Source: Luidia sarsii (taxonomy: Eukaryota; Echinodermata; Asteroidea; Paxillosida; Luidiidae). From it: 64,000 bases of DNA. The notes below the pieces were generated by a model. That model was not told the origin of the DNA, did no database searches, and saw only the letters and a program-made list of their open reading frames with translations. This document shows, piece by piece, positions 24,852 to 34,878 of this stretch. A program made the position numbers and the translations under genes. How positions within the stretch are numbered: the first letter of the stretch is position 1; every line of letters starts with the position of its first letter. The DNA is taken from positions 18,671,280 through 18,735,279 of the forward strand of contig OX465103.1 in assembly GCA_949987565.1 (NCBI GenBank). Reading direction: 5' to 3'.

Positions 24852-25043
24852 TAAACCTTCTTTTGTGTTCACTCCTCCACTCTTTGATCTTTCCCCCTCT
24901 TCTCACTAATCCCTACCCTACTCCTTGCCCTTCCCTTTGATCTCACCCTACCAGCTTTACTCTTTATCATTTGTTTCTCATCCGTGTCCTATTCACTCTC
25001 TTCCCCCTTCCTTCGTGTACATGTATCTGTTTTGTCCTTGTCA

Positions 25044-25092
25044 CTCTGCCTTTGAGAAAGGTCCTGCTAGGATCGAAACGTCAGGCCCCCTA
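25044..25092 (+). ncRNA. Hammerhead-like fold in Penelope tail (degenerate)
   Basis: TTTGAGAAAGGTCC-TGCTA-GGATCGAAACGTC. GGTCC pairs with GGATC (one G-U) around a 5-nt loop and is followed by GAAAC. Upstream is TTGAGAA where a hammerhead core would have CTGANGA. Hammerhead ribozymes are known in Penelope-like element terminal repeats. Here the position matching catalytic G8 is A, so cleavage is doubtful. Confidence 0.45.
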
Positions 25093-25170
25093 AAATATTG
25101 AGATTTGCATTTTGGTAATTTTAGTCAGTAAGCAGTTTGCAACATTTTTGTATATCAATATATAAAGTAT

Positions 25171-26023
25171 ATAAAGTCCCAAATATTAAACATAATAAAG
25201 TCCAATGAGACCTTCTGTATAAAAGCATCTAGGGCCTAAAGCTTTAGATTAGAACTCACTCCAAACAAGTATCCCAATGCTGGTCATCAGGACATACATG
25301 TAACATGAACGTACATTTCGCAATCTTCCAAAAATGATGGCTTTATTTCAGTGTCAGAGTCTGTCTGCATTTCATGTGAATTTTCAAAGCTTCCTGCAAA
25401 TGCATACATACATACACAGGAACAAAAAAATTTCCAGGAAAATTAAAACAAATCCTAATTAACAGATTAAGTAGAGCATGAAATTGGGGGTTCTACCATT
25501 TGGTAGCATCTCATTTCAACAACAGAAGTCTCGTTATTGCCTATGGAACCATTCAAAACGTTAATTGTCTTCACACCCTGAGCACAGATATGTGTGAACT
25601 GTGAAGGTTGCAGATGTTTAGGTATAGCCGCCTGTACCATGGAGCTATAAAAAGCATGTACATGTACATGTACAGGCACAGTGGTATACACAGTGGTATA
25701 CATGGTATACATGAGGATAGAGGAAAATGAAACTGTCATTTGTAAGTGTACAGGGAAAGTACAATATTAGGCCATATTAGTTACATCTCAAAATTTAGTG
25801 GGCCTGACGTTTCGATCCCACTAAATGTCAGGCCCACAAACTTTTGAGATTTACTTTTTGGTAATTTTAGTCAGTAAACAGTTTGCAACATTTTTGTTTA
25901 TCACTTTATTATATTACATGTGCAATATTATATTACCAAATTTTACCATTAGTCCTTCTATGAACCCTCATAATAAGCCCAAATTATGACATCAAGAATG
26001 CACTTGGGTAAAAGGTAACACAG
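25171..26023. other. No gene; contains an inverted pair of Penelope tails (25783-25906)
   Basis: Unique sequence with a short TACATG run (25658-25676). At 25783-25906 a minus tail piece (CTCAAAATTTAGTGGGCCTGA..) runs straight into a plus tail piece (CACTAAATGTCAGGCCCAC .. TTTGCAACATTTTTG), giving a palindrome. Confidence 0.65.
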
Positions 26024-26808
26024 AGAATCACATTCACACTACAAAATTAACCCCGCAATTCAGCTTACCCGCTTGCTGCGTATCCGGGTAAAGTTGCAAT
26101 GGCATTCACACTATCGAGGCGCGCACCCGGAGAATGAGCATTGCTTGACATCTGCCCTCCCACAATCCCAGTTTCTTGTTCGTTTAGATGAAGTTTTATC
26201 GCTAGTATCATTATCAGTTTTACTGGTCATCTGCGACATTGTCCAGCTGAGTGTCGATTGCAGAATGCTGGAATGAAATTTCGCGTGGGTGCGTGGTTGT
26301 TGCGGTCAAGATTAGTGCCCCGTAATTCGTGTTACAAACTAAACAATACGAGTTATCGGCTTTTTTAATAATAACTGGACGGAAACCTGCTACAACAAGG
26401 TAACAGCTACGAAAGACAATACGTCATTACAGTCCAATCTGCGCGCTGAGAAATGACGTCAATAAAATAAGTCATGCCAAAACGGTTTACTTCCTGATAT
26501 TCGCTGAGCACGCCGACAGCTCAATGAACTTACCCGCGTAGAAAAACTGGGCGAGCATTCACACATCCAACGATAACCCAGAGAATTGGCTCAAGGCCGC
26601 CGTTAACCCCGGGATTGGTGGGTTAACCCACCTCGCAAGCAGGGTTAAAAATTACCTAGGTAATGGTGTTTTGAGGCAGTTAACCCGGAGAATTTCTAAC
26701 ACAGAGAAGTGTAGTGTGAATGCTCCAAGTTACCTGGATAATCTCAGGGTTAATTTCTTTGTTAACCCTGAGATTACCCGAGTAACAGCAGTGTGTGAAA
26801 AGGGCAGT
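26024..26808. mobile_element. TIR DNA element with TTCACAC-type ends
   Basis: The left end is ATCACATTCACACTAC and the right end CAGTGTGTGAAAAGGGCAGT. Subterminal words repeat in both orientations (AACCCCG, TTAACCC, GGGTTAAC, TACCCGGG-like). The interior is GC-rich with GGGTTAACCCACC palindromes and a repeated internal CATTCACACTA near 26102. No transposase was seen, and the termini are imperfect. Confidence 0.6.
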
Positions 26809-28107
26809 ACAGTTGTAGTTGTACACAATATCCAAAACAATTACGGTATATGTAGTGCAGTGAAATGTAATGATCACACATGTAAAGTACGTACAGTATG
26901 TATGTATGTTTTTCTTATTGCTCCTAATTTGAAGGTTTATAGTTTGCATTATCCTATATGAATATATATATTGCAAGCTGCATGTATTTCTCAAAGACTC
27001 CAACTTGATACCATCTCAGCCACTATAACTTGACTGAATACATGTAGCTCATAGCCAGCACCATAGTTAGCTTCCACCATGATGGGGAGGGGCACAGCCC
27101 CAGATAGGGGGCACATCATCAGAACAAATCACATTGTACAGCACACAGAACATTGTTTTGAGGAGAACAATTAAAGAAAAAAAAACCCCACCAGAAATCA
27201 TAATAATTATTTACTGAAGGTCCAGGATAAAGAGATTTGTTACGTTAGTGGAGCATCGCGAAGAGGGGAACAAGTGTATTAAACTAAAAGAACAAAATTA
27301 TTCATGGAGAATAAATAATTACATCTTCAACTTGTTAACAGATCATGAAAAATAGGGCCAAAGTGCCAGACAACTGTGGAAGTACAGGGCATAACATAAA
27401 TGTGTGAACCGAGCTCGCAATTTGACTTCACGTTAACCATGGCATCTATTCACCTTAATTGCGTTCATGCCTGCCTCCATGACTAACAAGATCAAGTTTA
27501 CTTTATATAATCTGGTATCATCTGGCTTTTGCCTGCATTCGTACATTGACGTACTATTATGCTGTGACAAAAATAACATCATGGCTCTGTTGAGAGCTTG
27601 GTGTATTGCTAACGCTCACCGCATTCATGAAGTTGCATGCTCACTGCCTGGCTCATGGCCTTGGTACAGTTCACAATAACTATTTCGGCAATTTTATTTT
27701 TTTGTGATTTTCATTATCAATATTTCACTGCTGAATTATTCTCAAGATACAAAACCAGTCTACCTCTAGTAAATTACACAATTATGAACAATATTTTTTC
27801 AGCTGAAATTTTATTCAAAAATTTAGAACATTTTAAAATTAAACCAGAGACACCTAACTTGAATTTAAAACACTTTAAATCTCCTTTTGATCATATGACA
27901 CTCAAATGCATTTAAGCAGTATTAATGAAGATGATATTAGTGAAGGAAAGCTACTCCCATGACTGCTTGGCAGGAGGCATCCCGTTAGCTTTGTTGTGCA
28001 TCTGCATATGCCTTCAGCACAAAACCAGACATCACAACAATGACATGCACATTCCTTTTTTCAGAAAGCTAATGTGTGTACAAATAGAGGAAGTCTATAG
28101 GGCCCAT
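26809..28107. other. No gene recognised (inferred intron)
   Basis: AT-rich. A stretch at about 27715-27790 (ATTTCACTGCTGAA .. AGATACAAAACCAGT) resembles 43570-43640, so it belongs to a low-copy repeat. No coding signal. Confidence 0.45.
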
Positions 28108-28867
28108 TTCACACACAAACCGAAAAACTAGGGTCCTTGGTTACAGGCGCCAGTTGTCTGTCACCTAGGTCGTTAGCGATCACGAAGCGAGCTTACACAC
28201 ACAACGCTGTCACCAAAACACCAACGTCCCCCGTTTCGGAACTTTACGTAAGATGCGGTCAAGGGTCGCGATTGTTTATTTGCTGTTTCACTGGTACTAC
28301 GCGCAATAACTGCCCGTATGACGTTCATATGTAGGTTACCACCGAGATTCCCGCGCACGCGATGTGTATTGTACACACATGTACACACTACACAGTCCGT
28401 TCTGACGTATTGTTTTACTGTAGTCACTGTACGATCTGTCCGGTCCCGCAACACCCGTCCTCTACGGCTCCGTTTCATCCGGTCAAAGCTACTCATCTTT
28501 GTTTTCGAGGGACTTCAGTTTCGCATTAAACTGCACAGAAGAAGCATAAGCGTGATCTCACTGAGCGCAGCCATCTGGATTATTGCGTTCCAAACATAAA
28601 CACGCGCAGTGCGCATGCCCAGTGTCCCTGCCAAAACCAGGGTCCGTGGTTACGAACACTGTTCACGTTTCACACACACGATCTCGGCGATGTTGACAAG
28701 GGTGCGAAATTTTGTAGGAGGCCTGGACCTCGGAGATCAAAAACCAAGGTCCCTGGCGATTTGTTTGGCAAGGGTCACTTGCACACACCACAGATTTGCG
28801 ATTTCATGACATGGTTGCAATTTCATTGCCAGGGACCTAAGCGATTTCGTCTAGTGTGCAACGGGCT
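28108..28867. mobile_element. TIR DNA element, family 1, short form
   Basis: The left end is GGCCCATTTCACACACAAACCG and the right end GTGTGCAACGGGCTTA. About 150 bp at the left and 270 bp at the right match, in reverse orientation, the element at 51284-52486. The two interiors are unrelated in sequence and size. The ends contain subterminal words such as AGGGTCCTTGG and CCAAGGTCCCTGG in opposite orientation. It has no transposase and is non-autonomous. Confidence 0.8.
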
Positions 28868-29786
28868 TATGAATGACTGTGGATGTGCGAAGGACATCTT
28901 GCTACGCATTTAGCCTCAATACATGTAGTGCACACAAAATGTGATCATTCAAGGAGAGTATAATTATTATGTTCACTGACTGCAGTTTTAATGTACATTG
29001 AAGGTTACCAACTTCACAGAGTCCCTAGATACAGCAAGCTCTCTCATTGGTTGCAAGTTTTCCACCCCTTTACTGATTGGCTGGGGGCTTGCTTTATTTG
29101 CATATATTTGCATCTCATTTGCATTGACAAGGATTACCTTATATGGTAATGACTGTTCTACTCTAGAACTTTCCAACCTATATCTATTCTTAGCTACATT
29201 TACCCTTTAGGTATAGACTTGTTACCAGTCTCTTAGTAGTTGATTTAGCTAACCATTATGTCACTGAGTATAAATGATGTTATCCTCAATTGATAAAATA
29301 TATTATACAGAGTCTTCCTGTCTGCTGCCATCAACAAAACAACCATTTTCAATTTCAGAATTTCTATACTCATTATTGACTGAGAGTTCACCTGCTTCCA
29401 CACTATTTATGTGAGAAAAAGTAGCAACGGCCTAAGAAATTTGGAGAATTACCCACTCAGGGAACTACTCCGATGTATCGAAGTGCATATTCAGGGATGA
29501 GAGAAATTTCTGATTTCTTCTGTGACCACATGGTGGCATCAAGAACAGCGCCCTCGATCACTGCAGGCAAAATATTTCATGAAAGCCAACCGATAAACAT
29601 ATTTTATGTCAAATAAGGGTTTTTAATTGTGTGTGTATTCAGTTGAGCTTTAAGTTGTTGACATTTTGGGGGATTAGCTGTGTTATAATCACAGCTGTTA
29701 CCCACTCATTTTCTCACTAAAAACGTTTGTAGTAATAAAAACTATGTTTTCTCAAAAATATGATAATTATGTTTGCAACCTAAAAG
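28868..29786. other. No gene recognised (inferred intron)
   Basis: Unique AT-rich sequence. The segment 29345-29395 (TTTCAGAATTTCTATACTC .. GAGAGTTCACCTGCTTCC) resembles 34148-34200, a dispersed low-copy repeat. Confidence 0.45.
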
Positions 29787-30306
29787 GCCTTTTAACACTA
29801 TGAACGTCCGATTCGTGTCGAAATCTACATGGGTCTGACCAGTGTCAAATTCTTAACATTTTCAACACGGGTCACTTTTGCTCCGTTTTCACACTACTCA
29901 CAGCAACACTGGCATTTGCTCGACACGTGTAATGTTTCAACCTGTGTATAGCGCGATCGTTTCACACTACCCATGAGATCTCACATTCAACACGGATAGG
30001 CCCTATACAATCAGAAAATCCCCCATACAATATAACTACAGTGTGATGCTGCCACGCATGCACTCGGCCGTTACGTTACACGGGTCAGACTCAACCCAGA
30101 GACGTTCACACTACGGCTTTCAACACGTGTCGGACTTCTCAACACGGGTTGACCGCTCTCAACCCACCTCCCGAGCAGGGACACGTGTCAAGCACTCTAC
30201 ACGGGTCCACGCTGTGTTGAAGTCATGTAGTGTGAAAAGCTCAGTCTAGTGGACACGGGTCCGACCCGTGTCCAACACTGAGATTGTTCATAGTGTGAAA
30301 AGGCCA
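29787..30306. mobile_element. TIR DNA element, GGCCTTTTAACACTATGAA ends, 520 bp
   Basis: GGCCTTTTAACACTATGAA at the left and TTCATAGTGTGAAAAGGCC at the right form an 18-19 bp inverted repeat with one mismatch. The interior is built of alternating AACACGGGT/ACCCGTGT-type words, giving many internal palindromes, and has no transposase. About 100 bp of its left end also occurs at 56153-56255. Confidence 0.85.
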
Positions 30307-31066
30307 AGAGTCTCATGCAGCATTGGTGAAAAAGAAATTGACAAATGGATTGAGACTCAACCTGTCCCAGATGTTAAGAAATGCAATGTTGGACCAGCAG
30401 TATTTGAAAAAAAACCACTCTGGGCAGCCTAGTCAATTGTCAACAGAGAAAAGTAGACAACACCCCTTGACAAATTGACCAATCACAACGCACGATTTAA
30501 GGTCTGACAAATTGTCGCCATATTGTCCGACAACGTTTTAAATTTTGTATTCTTTACTACACACTTTTGTTGTGTTTACTTTTGTTTCATATGTACCAGG
30601 CAATTCTTTGAAAACCCAAGTTTTATTAACCATGATCAAGCGATGTTTATATTTTCATTGTAATTCTGACTCTCAATACCCTGGCAAGAGAGGAAAAACC
30701 AAAGTCCATGACAGAAGTGCCTTCGGTGCTTGTGGGCGTGCAGTGGATGTGTATATGGTGTGTGTGGCCTACTGGATCGGTGTATTGTAAGAAAGTGAGC
30801 GTAGGGGTCATATTTGGGGATGTCTGGCAGGCCTTGTGCAGCACACAATTTGTCTTGCATGGGCCATTCTGTACTCTGGGTGATGTGCCTCTTCAATTGA
30901 GAATGGTTTCAAGTGGTACCTAGTTCGTTTGATCTGAGGTGATTTTAGGGGGCCCCTGGGCATGCTGGGGGACGTCTGTATGGCCATAGGTTAAACCATA
31001 AATGATCATATGCTCAGATGTTGGTACCTCGTTCGTTTGATCAAACTGCTCTGGACTGCTGCTCTA
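30307..31066. repeat. Spacer with two low-copy repeats
   Basis: No gene was recognised. About 100 bp at 30462-30560 (CCCCTTGACAAATTGACCAATCACAACGC..) recurs at 40953-41055. A 20-bp word TGGTACCT(A/C)GTTCGTTTGATC is directly repeated at 30914 and 31023. Confidence 0.7.
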
Positions 31067-31490
31067 TTAACCCCTTAAAGAGCTGTAGGTTTTTTTTATA
31101 GCCCTGGTCTCAGTGATTTTTTTCTGCGTGTTGAGGCTTTATGACTTTTTCGGCAATCTTCTTCTCAGGCACATTTTGACACAAATTTTTTAAAAAATTG
31201 TGGTACTGTTCTCTGACATTTTTCTGGTCCATGGTATCTCCATGGTTTGACAGATTTTGTTCCATTGACTTACACTACATAAAAGCATAGCATTCAAGGT
31301 GCATAGGGTATTTCTTTTCAGGACTCTTTGGCATAATTAGCTCATTAATACATGTATTGTTGCATGCAATTATTGGTTCTTCATGTCAAATTTATGCAAA
31401 TCGGGGAAATTCAATAAAAAACAAAGGAAATTCAATAAAAAAACAATGAAATCATAAAAAAGCCAAAAAATGGAATCATGAATAATTAAA
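31067..31490. mobile_element. piggyBac-like MITE, copy 2, 3'-truncated
   Basis: It starts TTAA CCCCTTAAAGAGC and then tracks copy 1 (9973-10558) through TCTCAGTGATTTTT, TGCGTGTTGAGGC, GGCACATTTTGACAC and CAATTATTGGTTCTTC. Similarity is lost near 31490, before the expected right end. It lacks the G-run of copy 1. Confidence 0.8.
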
Positions 31491-31799
31491 GAAGAATGAA
31501 ACCCAGAGAAAATAGCTGGCTTATCTCTTTGGTTGATAAAAACAACCTACAATTACCCATGTGCAACTCACCTACGAGTTTCATAAAGAGGGAAAAATCA
31601 TGGAATTCGGTGGTTGAATTTGCGTTCCCTCAACCCGCCATGCTTTCGAAATTCCCGGCAGGTCACTGCGGGGGGTATGACATAATGACGGGCAACCCCC
31701 GCATGGGCCCGGACGGACGTATCCCTACAATGTGTACACAACACATGTACATGTACATGTATACTGCGTGCAGTTTATATACACTCACGAGCATGAACG

Positions 31800-32161
31800 A
31801 TGGTGTACTGCCAGGCTTTTGGTTGTAACAATGCGAGCGGAAAAAGCTAGGGAAATCTTTCCATGCAGTTCCTAACAAGGCCAAGAGACCTGAGTTGTTT
31901 GGGAAGTGGGTTGCGGCCATAAAAGTAGAAAAAAATCTCAATGTCGGCTACAAATATAGTCGAAATGACGTGATTTGTAACGATCACTTCACGGAGGAGG
32001 ATTGGGAGGTTGACTTGCGGGCCAAACTCACCGGCTTGAAGCAGAGAAATATACTGAAAGAACATGCAGTTTCTTCAGTATTTTCACATCGACCAGCGGT
32101 GGCATCACGTTCATCGACAGCTTCACGAATTGCCGCATTGGAATCCAGAAAGTTGAGTTAA
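31800..32161 (+). pseudogene. THAP-type zinc finger ORF with one-base frameshift
   Basis: ATG at 31800 opens MVYCQAFGCNN, the C-x4-C start of a THAP domain (a C2CH DNA-binding module). This frame stops at TAG 31848-31850. Adding one base to the A5 run at 31841-31845 would restore a frame reading KSFHAVPNKAKRPELFGKWV, then ICNDHF (the distal C-x2-H), and ending at 32161. The continuing part, 31895-32161, is open. Order and spacing match THAP: zinc Cys pair, SFH..P motif, Trp, C-x2-H. The protein ends after a short Ser/Arg-rich tail, so only the DNA-binding part is present here. It may be a first exon, a transposase remnant or a single-exon gene. The frameshift may be real or a homopolymer sequencing error. 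Confidence 0.7.
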
Positions 32162-33095
32162 TTTTGATGTTTTTCCTGTATGATATGATCAACTTTTGAT
32201 GAATGTTTTCGTTTCGGTCCTAGCGTGATTATCACATGCACGTTCTGCCTAGTCTTTCGCGCAGACCGCTTATCTGTAACTCATGGAGGGTAAACTCCAT
32301 GGATATACTGTACATGTATTGTACCAATTACCATGGAGGAAGAAGGGGGGATCGATATAAGTACCGTGCCGTATTTTTATTTGTGCTGCAACAAGAACAT
32401 GGAGCTAGGCCTAATTTACACGTTATCGGAACGCGACTCCAGTCGCCCACACTGTTTATTCCCTGGTCGCTGACCGCAACTCCTGTCACCCAGCGCTATT
32501 GTGTGCATAGCATACGCTGGGAAGTGCATGACCCCTGACCCCCAATAAGCTCCACACAGCTTCGCTAACAGGTGTAAAACTGAAATCTCTCCAAAACATC
32601 GACCATCTCTTGAATCATTTCTCGTATTTTCCTATTAAAATTACGCGTGCTGAAACAAAAGCCGGACACAGTGGACTCGGCCCAGTCATAGTTGTCGGAC
32701 CTTGATTAAACTCAGCCCCTGGTGTATAAGTTATTGTAGGCCTACTTGTTTAGCTGTTATTACAGGCCGCCATTCGGCAAAGATCAAGAAAACAGAGAAC
32801 CAAAATTGCGCAGCGTTTATTTTGTTACAGATACCAACGTAATGTACACGTGTACAGTAGTACATGTGTACATTACATGTAGTACACAACATGTACATTG
32901 TACATATACAGTGTACATGTACATGTACATGTACTGTACAGTGAACAGACATGTACAGTCCGGAGGCATATATGCGTCACGACGTATGACACTCAACCAC
33001 GTGGTTGGGGTATGGTTACGCACTACACACGTATGACGCATTGTGTATGGTTGCTGGCCTAACACACGCAACGTTGGGCACTTTGGTCCCGTTTG
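32162..33095. other. No gene recognised; TACATG microsatellite at 32846-32950
   Basis: Mixed sequence with a roughly 100-bp palindromic TACATGTACATG/GTACAGT region. CAACCACGTGGTTG at 32994-33007 is a 14-bp perfect palindrome. Short ORFs here are microsatellite artefacts. Confidence 0.55.
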
Positions 33096-33340
33096 ACCCT
33101 AACCGTAACCGTAACACTAACCGTAACGCTAACCCTAACCCAAACAACCCTAATCCTATAACCCTAACCCAAACAATGTTAATCCTAACCCTAATCCTAA
33201 TCCTAACCCTAACCCTAACCACCCTAATCCTAAACCTAACCCTAATCCTAATCCTAACCCTCACTCTATCCCTAACACTAACCCAACCCTAACTCTAACC
33301 GTAACCGTAACCGTAACCCTAACCGTAACACCCTATTAAG
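33096..33340. repeat. Degenerate interstitial telomeric repeat (CCCTAA)n
   Basis: About 245 bp of CCCTAA with variants CCGTAA, CACTAA, CCCAAA and TCCTAA. On the minus strand this is TTAGGG, the ancestral animal telomere unit. Heavy degeneration shows it is an old internal site and not a chromosome end. Segments of CCGTAA cluster at both edges with purer CCCTAA/TCCTAA between. Confidence 0.9.
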
Positions 33341-34796
33341 CCTAACCTACACTGGTTTACAAAACATGTCCTTGTATAGTCCCCACCAGCGATGGTGGTT
33401 GAGTGTCATACATGTACATATGTCGGTTCTGTTATATATCTCACAGTCCGTGCAACATATGCAATCAGGAACTGGCAGTCTGGTCCCTGTAGTACGGTAT
33501 AGCGCCTTGTTGCGAAGACGTACAGGGGACCAGACTGCCAGTTGCGGCGCTGCCGTTTGGATCTTGCGACCAAACCGGGAGGTTTTCGCCCATTTTTGGG
33601 GGGAAATCGACACATTTTCGCCACATGGACAGTTGCACACAGGTGCGTGGTATGTAAACCACATTTGCTAGAAATCTTGGGCCAAATGAAGCAGTATTTT
33701 ATGAGTTATGCTGAACCTGCTGATCCCTATGCCACAGCACTTGTGAACATTACACAGAAGCCTATGGGAAAAAAACCTAGTTATCTGTGGGGTTCCGGTC
33801 GAGAGAGCAGCGGACGACGTAGAACCCCACAGTTCTGGGGGTACAGTCAGTGCACGTTTTTCAAGAGAACCGATTTCGGGAGTAAATATCGACAAACCCG
33901 TTGACAAGCCAGCCAGATTCGTTGTTGAAGATTGCAGCAGTGGAATAAACATGTATTTATACCCTGACGATCCTAGAATAAGCCGCATTTGGACGTCAAA
34001 AATCACGCTGACACGACCGAAATAATCCGACCCGTCAAATCGTGCAGTGCAGTGTCCATTTCGAAGCTTGTTTTCACGGAGACCATTCTGGCTCATACGT
34101 GTATGGTTTAGCAACGTGTTCCCATCTGTGGCCATAGGAAAACTATTTTCAGAATCTCTATCCTTTTTATCGACTGAGAATTCATCTGATTCCGAAGAAA
34201 AAGCTTGTTGAAAGACGTCTCGGCCAACAAAATTGTTAGGTTTTTCTCGCCGAGAAAAAGACTGGTGCCATGCTAAATTACTAAAATTATGATTTCATAA
34301 ATTTCAATTGTTCTGTTAACAATTTCTTAGTACTGGTAAATGTACAGGTTTATGTACGGTACATGTATCTCAGCATCTCGACAACGGATGGTCCAATTCA
34401 GACGAAAAAAAAAACCAGTGCTAAACTTAGAATCTTTCACAAAATAAAAACGACTATCAAGATGGCACAGGGCACAGGACTTGCTTCGTTTGTTTGACCA
34501 TGGAGGAACTTCTTATTCCTCCATGGTTTGACTACCCCTTCCTATGACAGGAACAGATTATGTGATTTCATTTCTCCAGTAGGGTGATGCATGGTGTGGG
34601 AGTCTGCACAAAGACCCTTACTGCAGTAACGTTGTAGATCTCTTCACACAGTGGGTAGCCGCCACTGGGTTTGTGCACAGCCAGACCTCTTCCTAATTGG
34701 CTGCCAATGTCTTGAGGGGATTTGGCGGTCCATTCAAACTCATTCCCTTCTTATACTGTACATGTACATTTGTGTAGCTCCATGCTCTTCCTCAAA
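33341..34796. other. No gene supported; one hairpin and a 155-codon open frame
   Basis: 33470-33542 contains AACTGGCAGTCTGGTCC and its inverse GGACCAGACTGCCAGTT around about 30 bp, an inverted repeat. A minus frame at 33668-34135 is open for 155 codons without a recognised domain. A paired ACCATGGAGGAA/TTCCTCCATGGT hairpin lies at 34498-34528. Confidence 0.45.
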
Positions 34797-34878
34797 AGGC
34801 CTTTTCACACTAAAGTAACTTTTACACAGGTCCACACCCAGGTGCAACTGGAGATTGTTTGTAGGGTGAAAAGCCCTT
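34797..34878. mobile_element. Minimal 82-bp TIR remnant
   Basis: AAGGCCTTTTCACACTAAAG begins it and GTAGGGTGAAAAGCCCTTA ends it. The termini of the GGCC..TTCACAC families are retained, but only about 45 bp of interior survives, with CAGGTCCACACCCAGGTGC. It is an internal-deletion derivative. Confidence 0.65.

Larger units (their letters stand above)
23778..25170 (+). mobile_element. Penelope-like retroelement, 5'-truncated copy with GIY-YIG endonuclease
   Basis: The 3' part of a Penelope-like element, in order. (1) At 23784-23990 is the end of the reverse transcriptase region, with THFLDVTIRKDL and LYSKPTDTHQYLHASSCHP, a Penelope signature. (2) After a frame change, at 24021-24255, is the thumb/linker (LVARGYSSRQVKNSI). 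(3) At 24426-24851 is an intact 141-codon frame holding a Cys-rich GIY-YIG endonuclease: IIYLISCRVC, QYVGETKNTL, a downstream YGHRS. (4) At 24852-25170 is the 3' untranslated region and conserved tail with a stem-loop and GAAAC. The reverse transcriptase catalytic motif is missing and frames are broken, so it is immobile. The minus copy at 15971-16986 is its sibling. Confidence 0.9.

Noticed and set aside
25044..25092. Active hammerhead ribozyme
   Set aside because: The core position matching G8 is A in every copy read and the strict CTGANGA is absent, so it is kept only as a degenerate resemblance.
33016..33292. Arg/Ile/Val and Asn/Pro/Leu repeat ORFs
   Set aside because: Translations of telomere-type repeats.
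33668..34135. 155-codon minus ORF
   Set aside because: Looks weakly coding-like, but no recognised family, start context or exon boundaries. A plus frame overlaps it.
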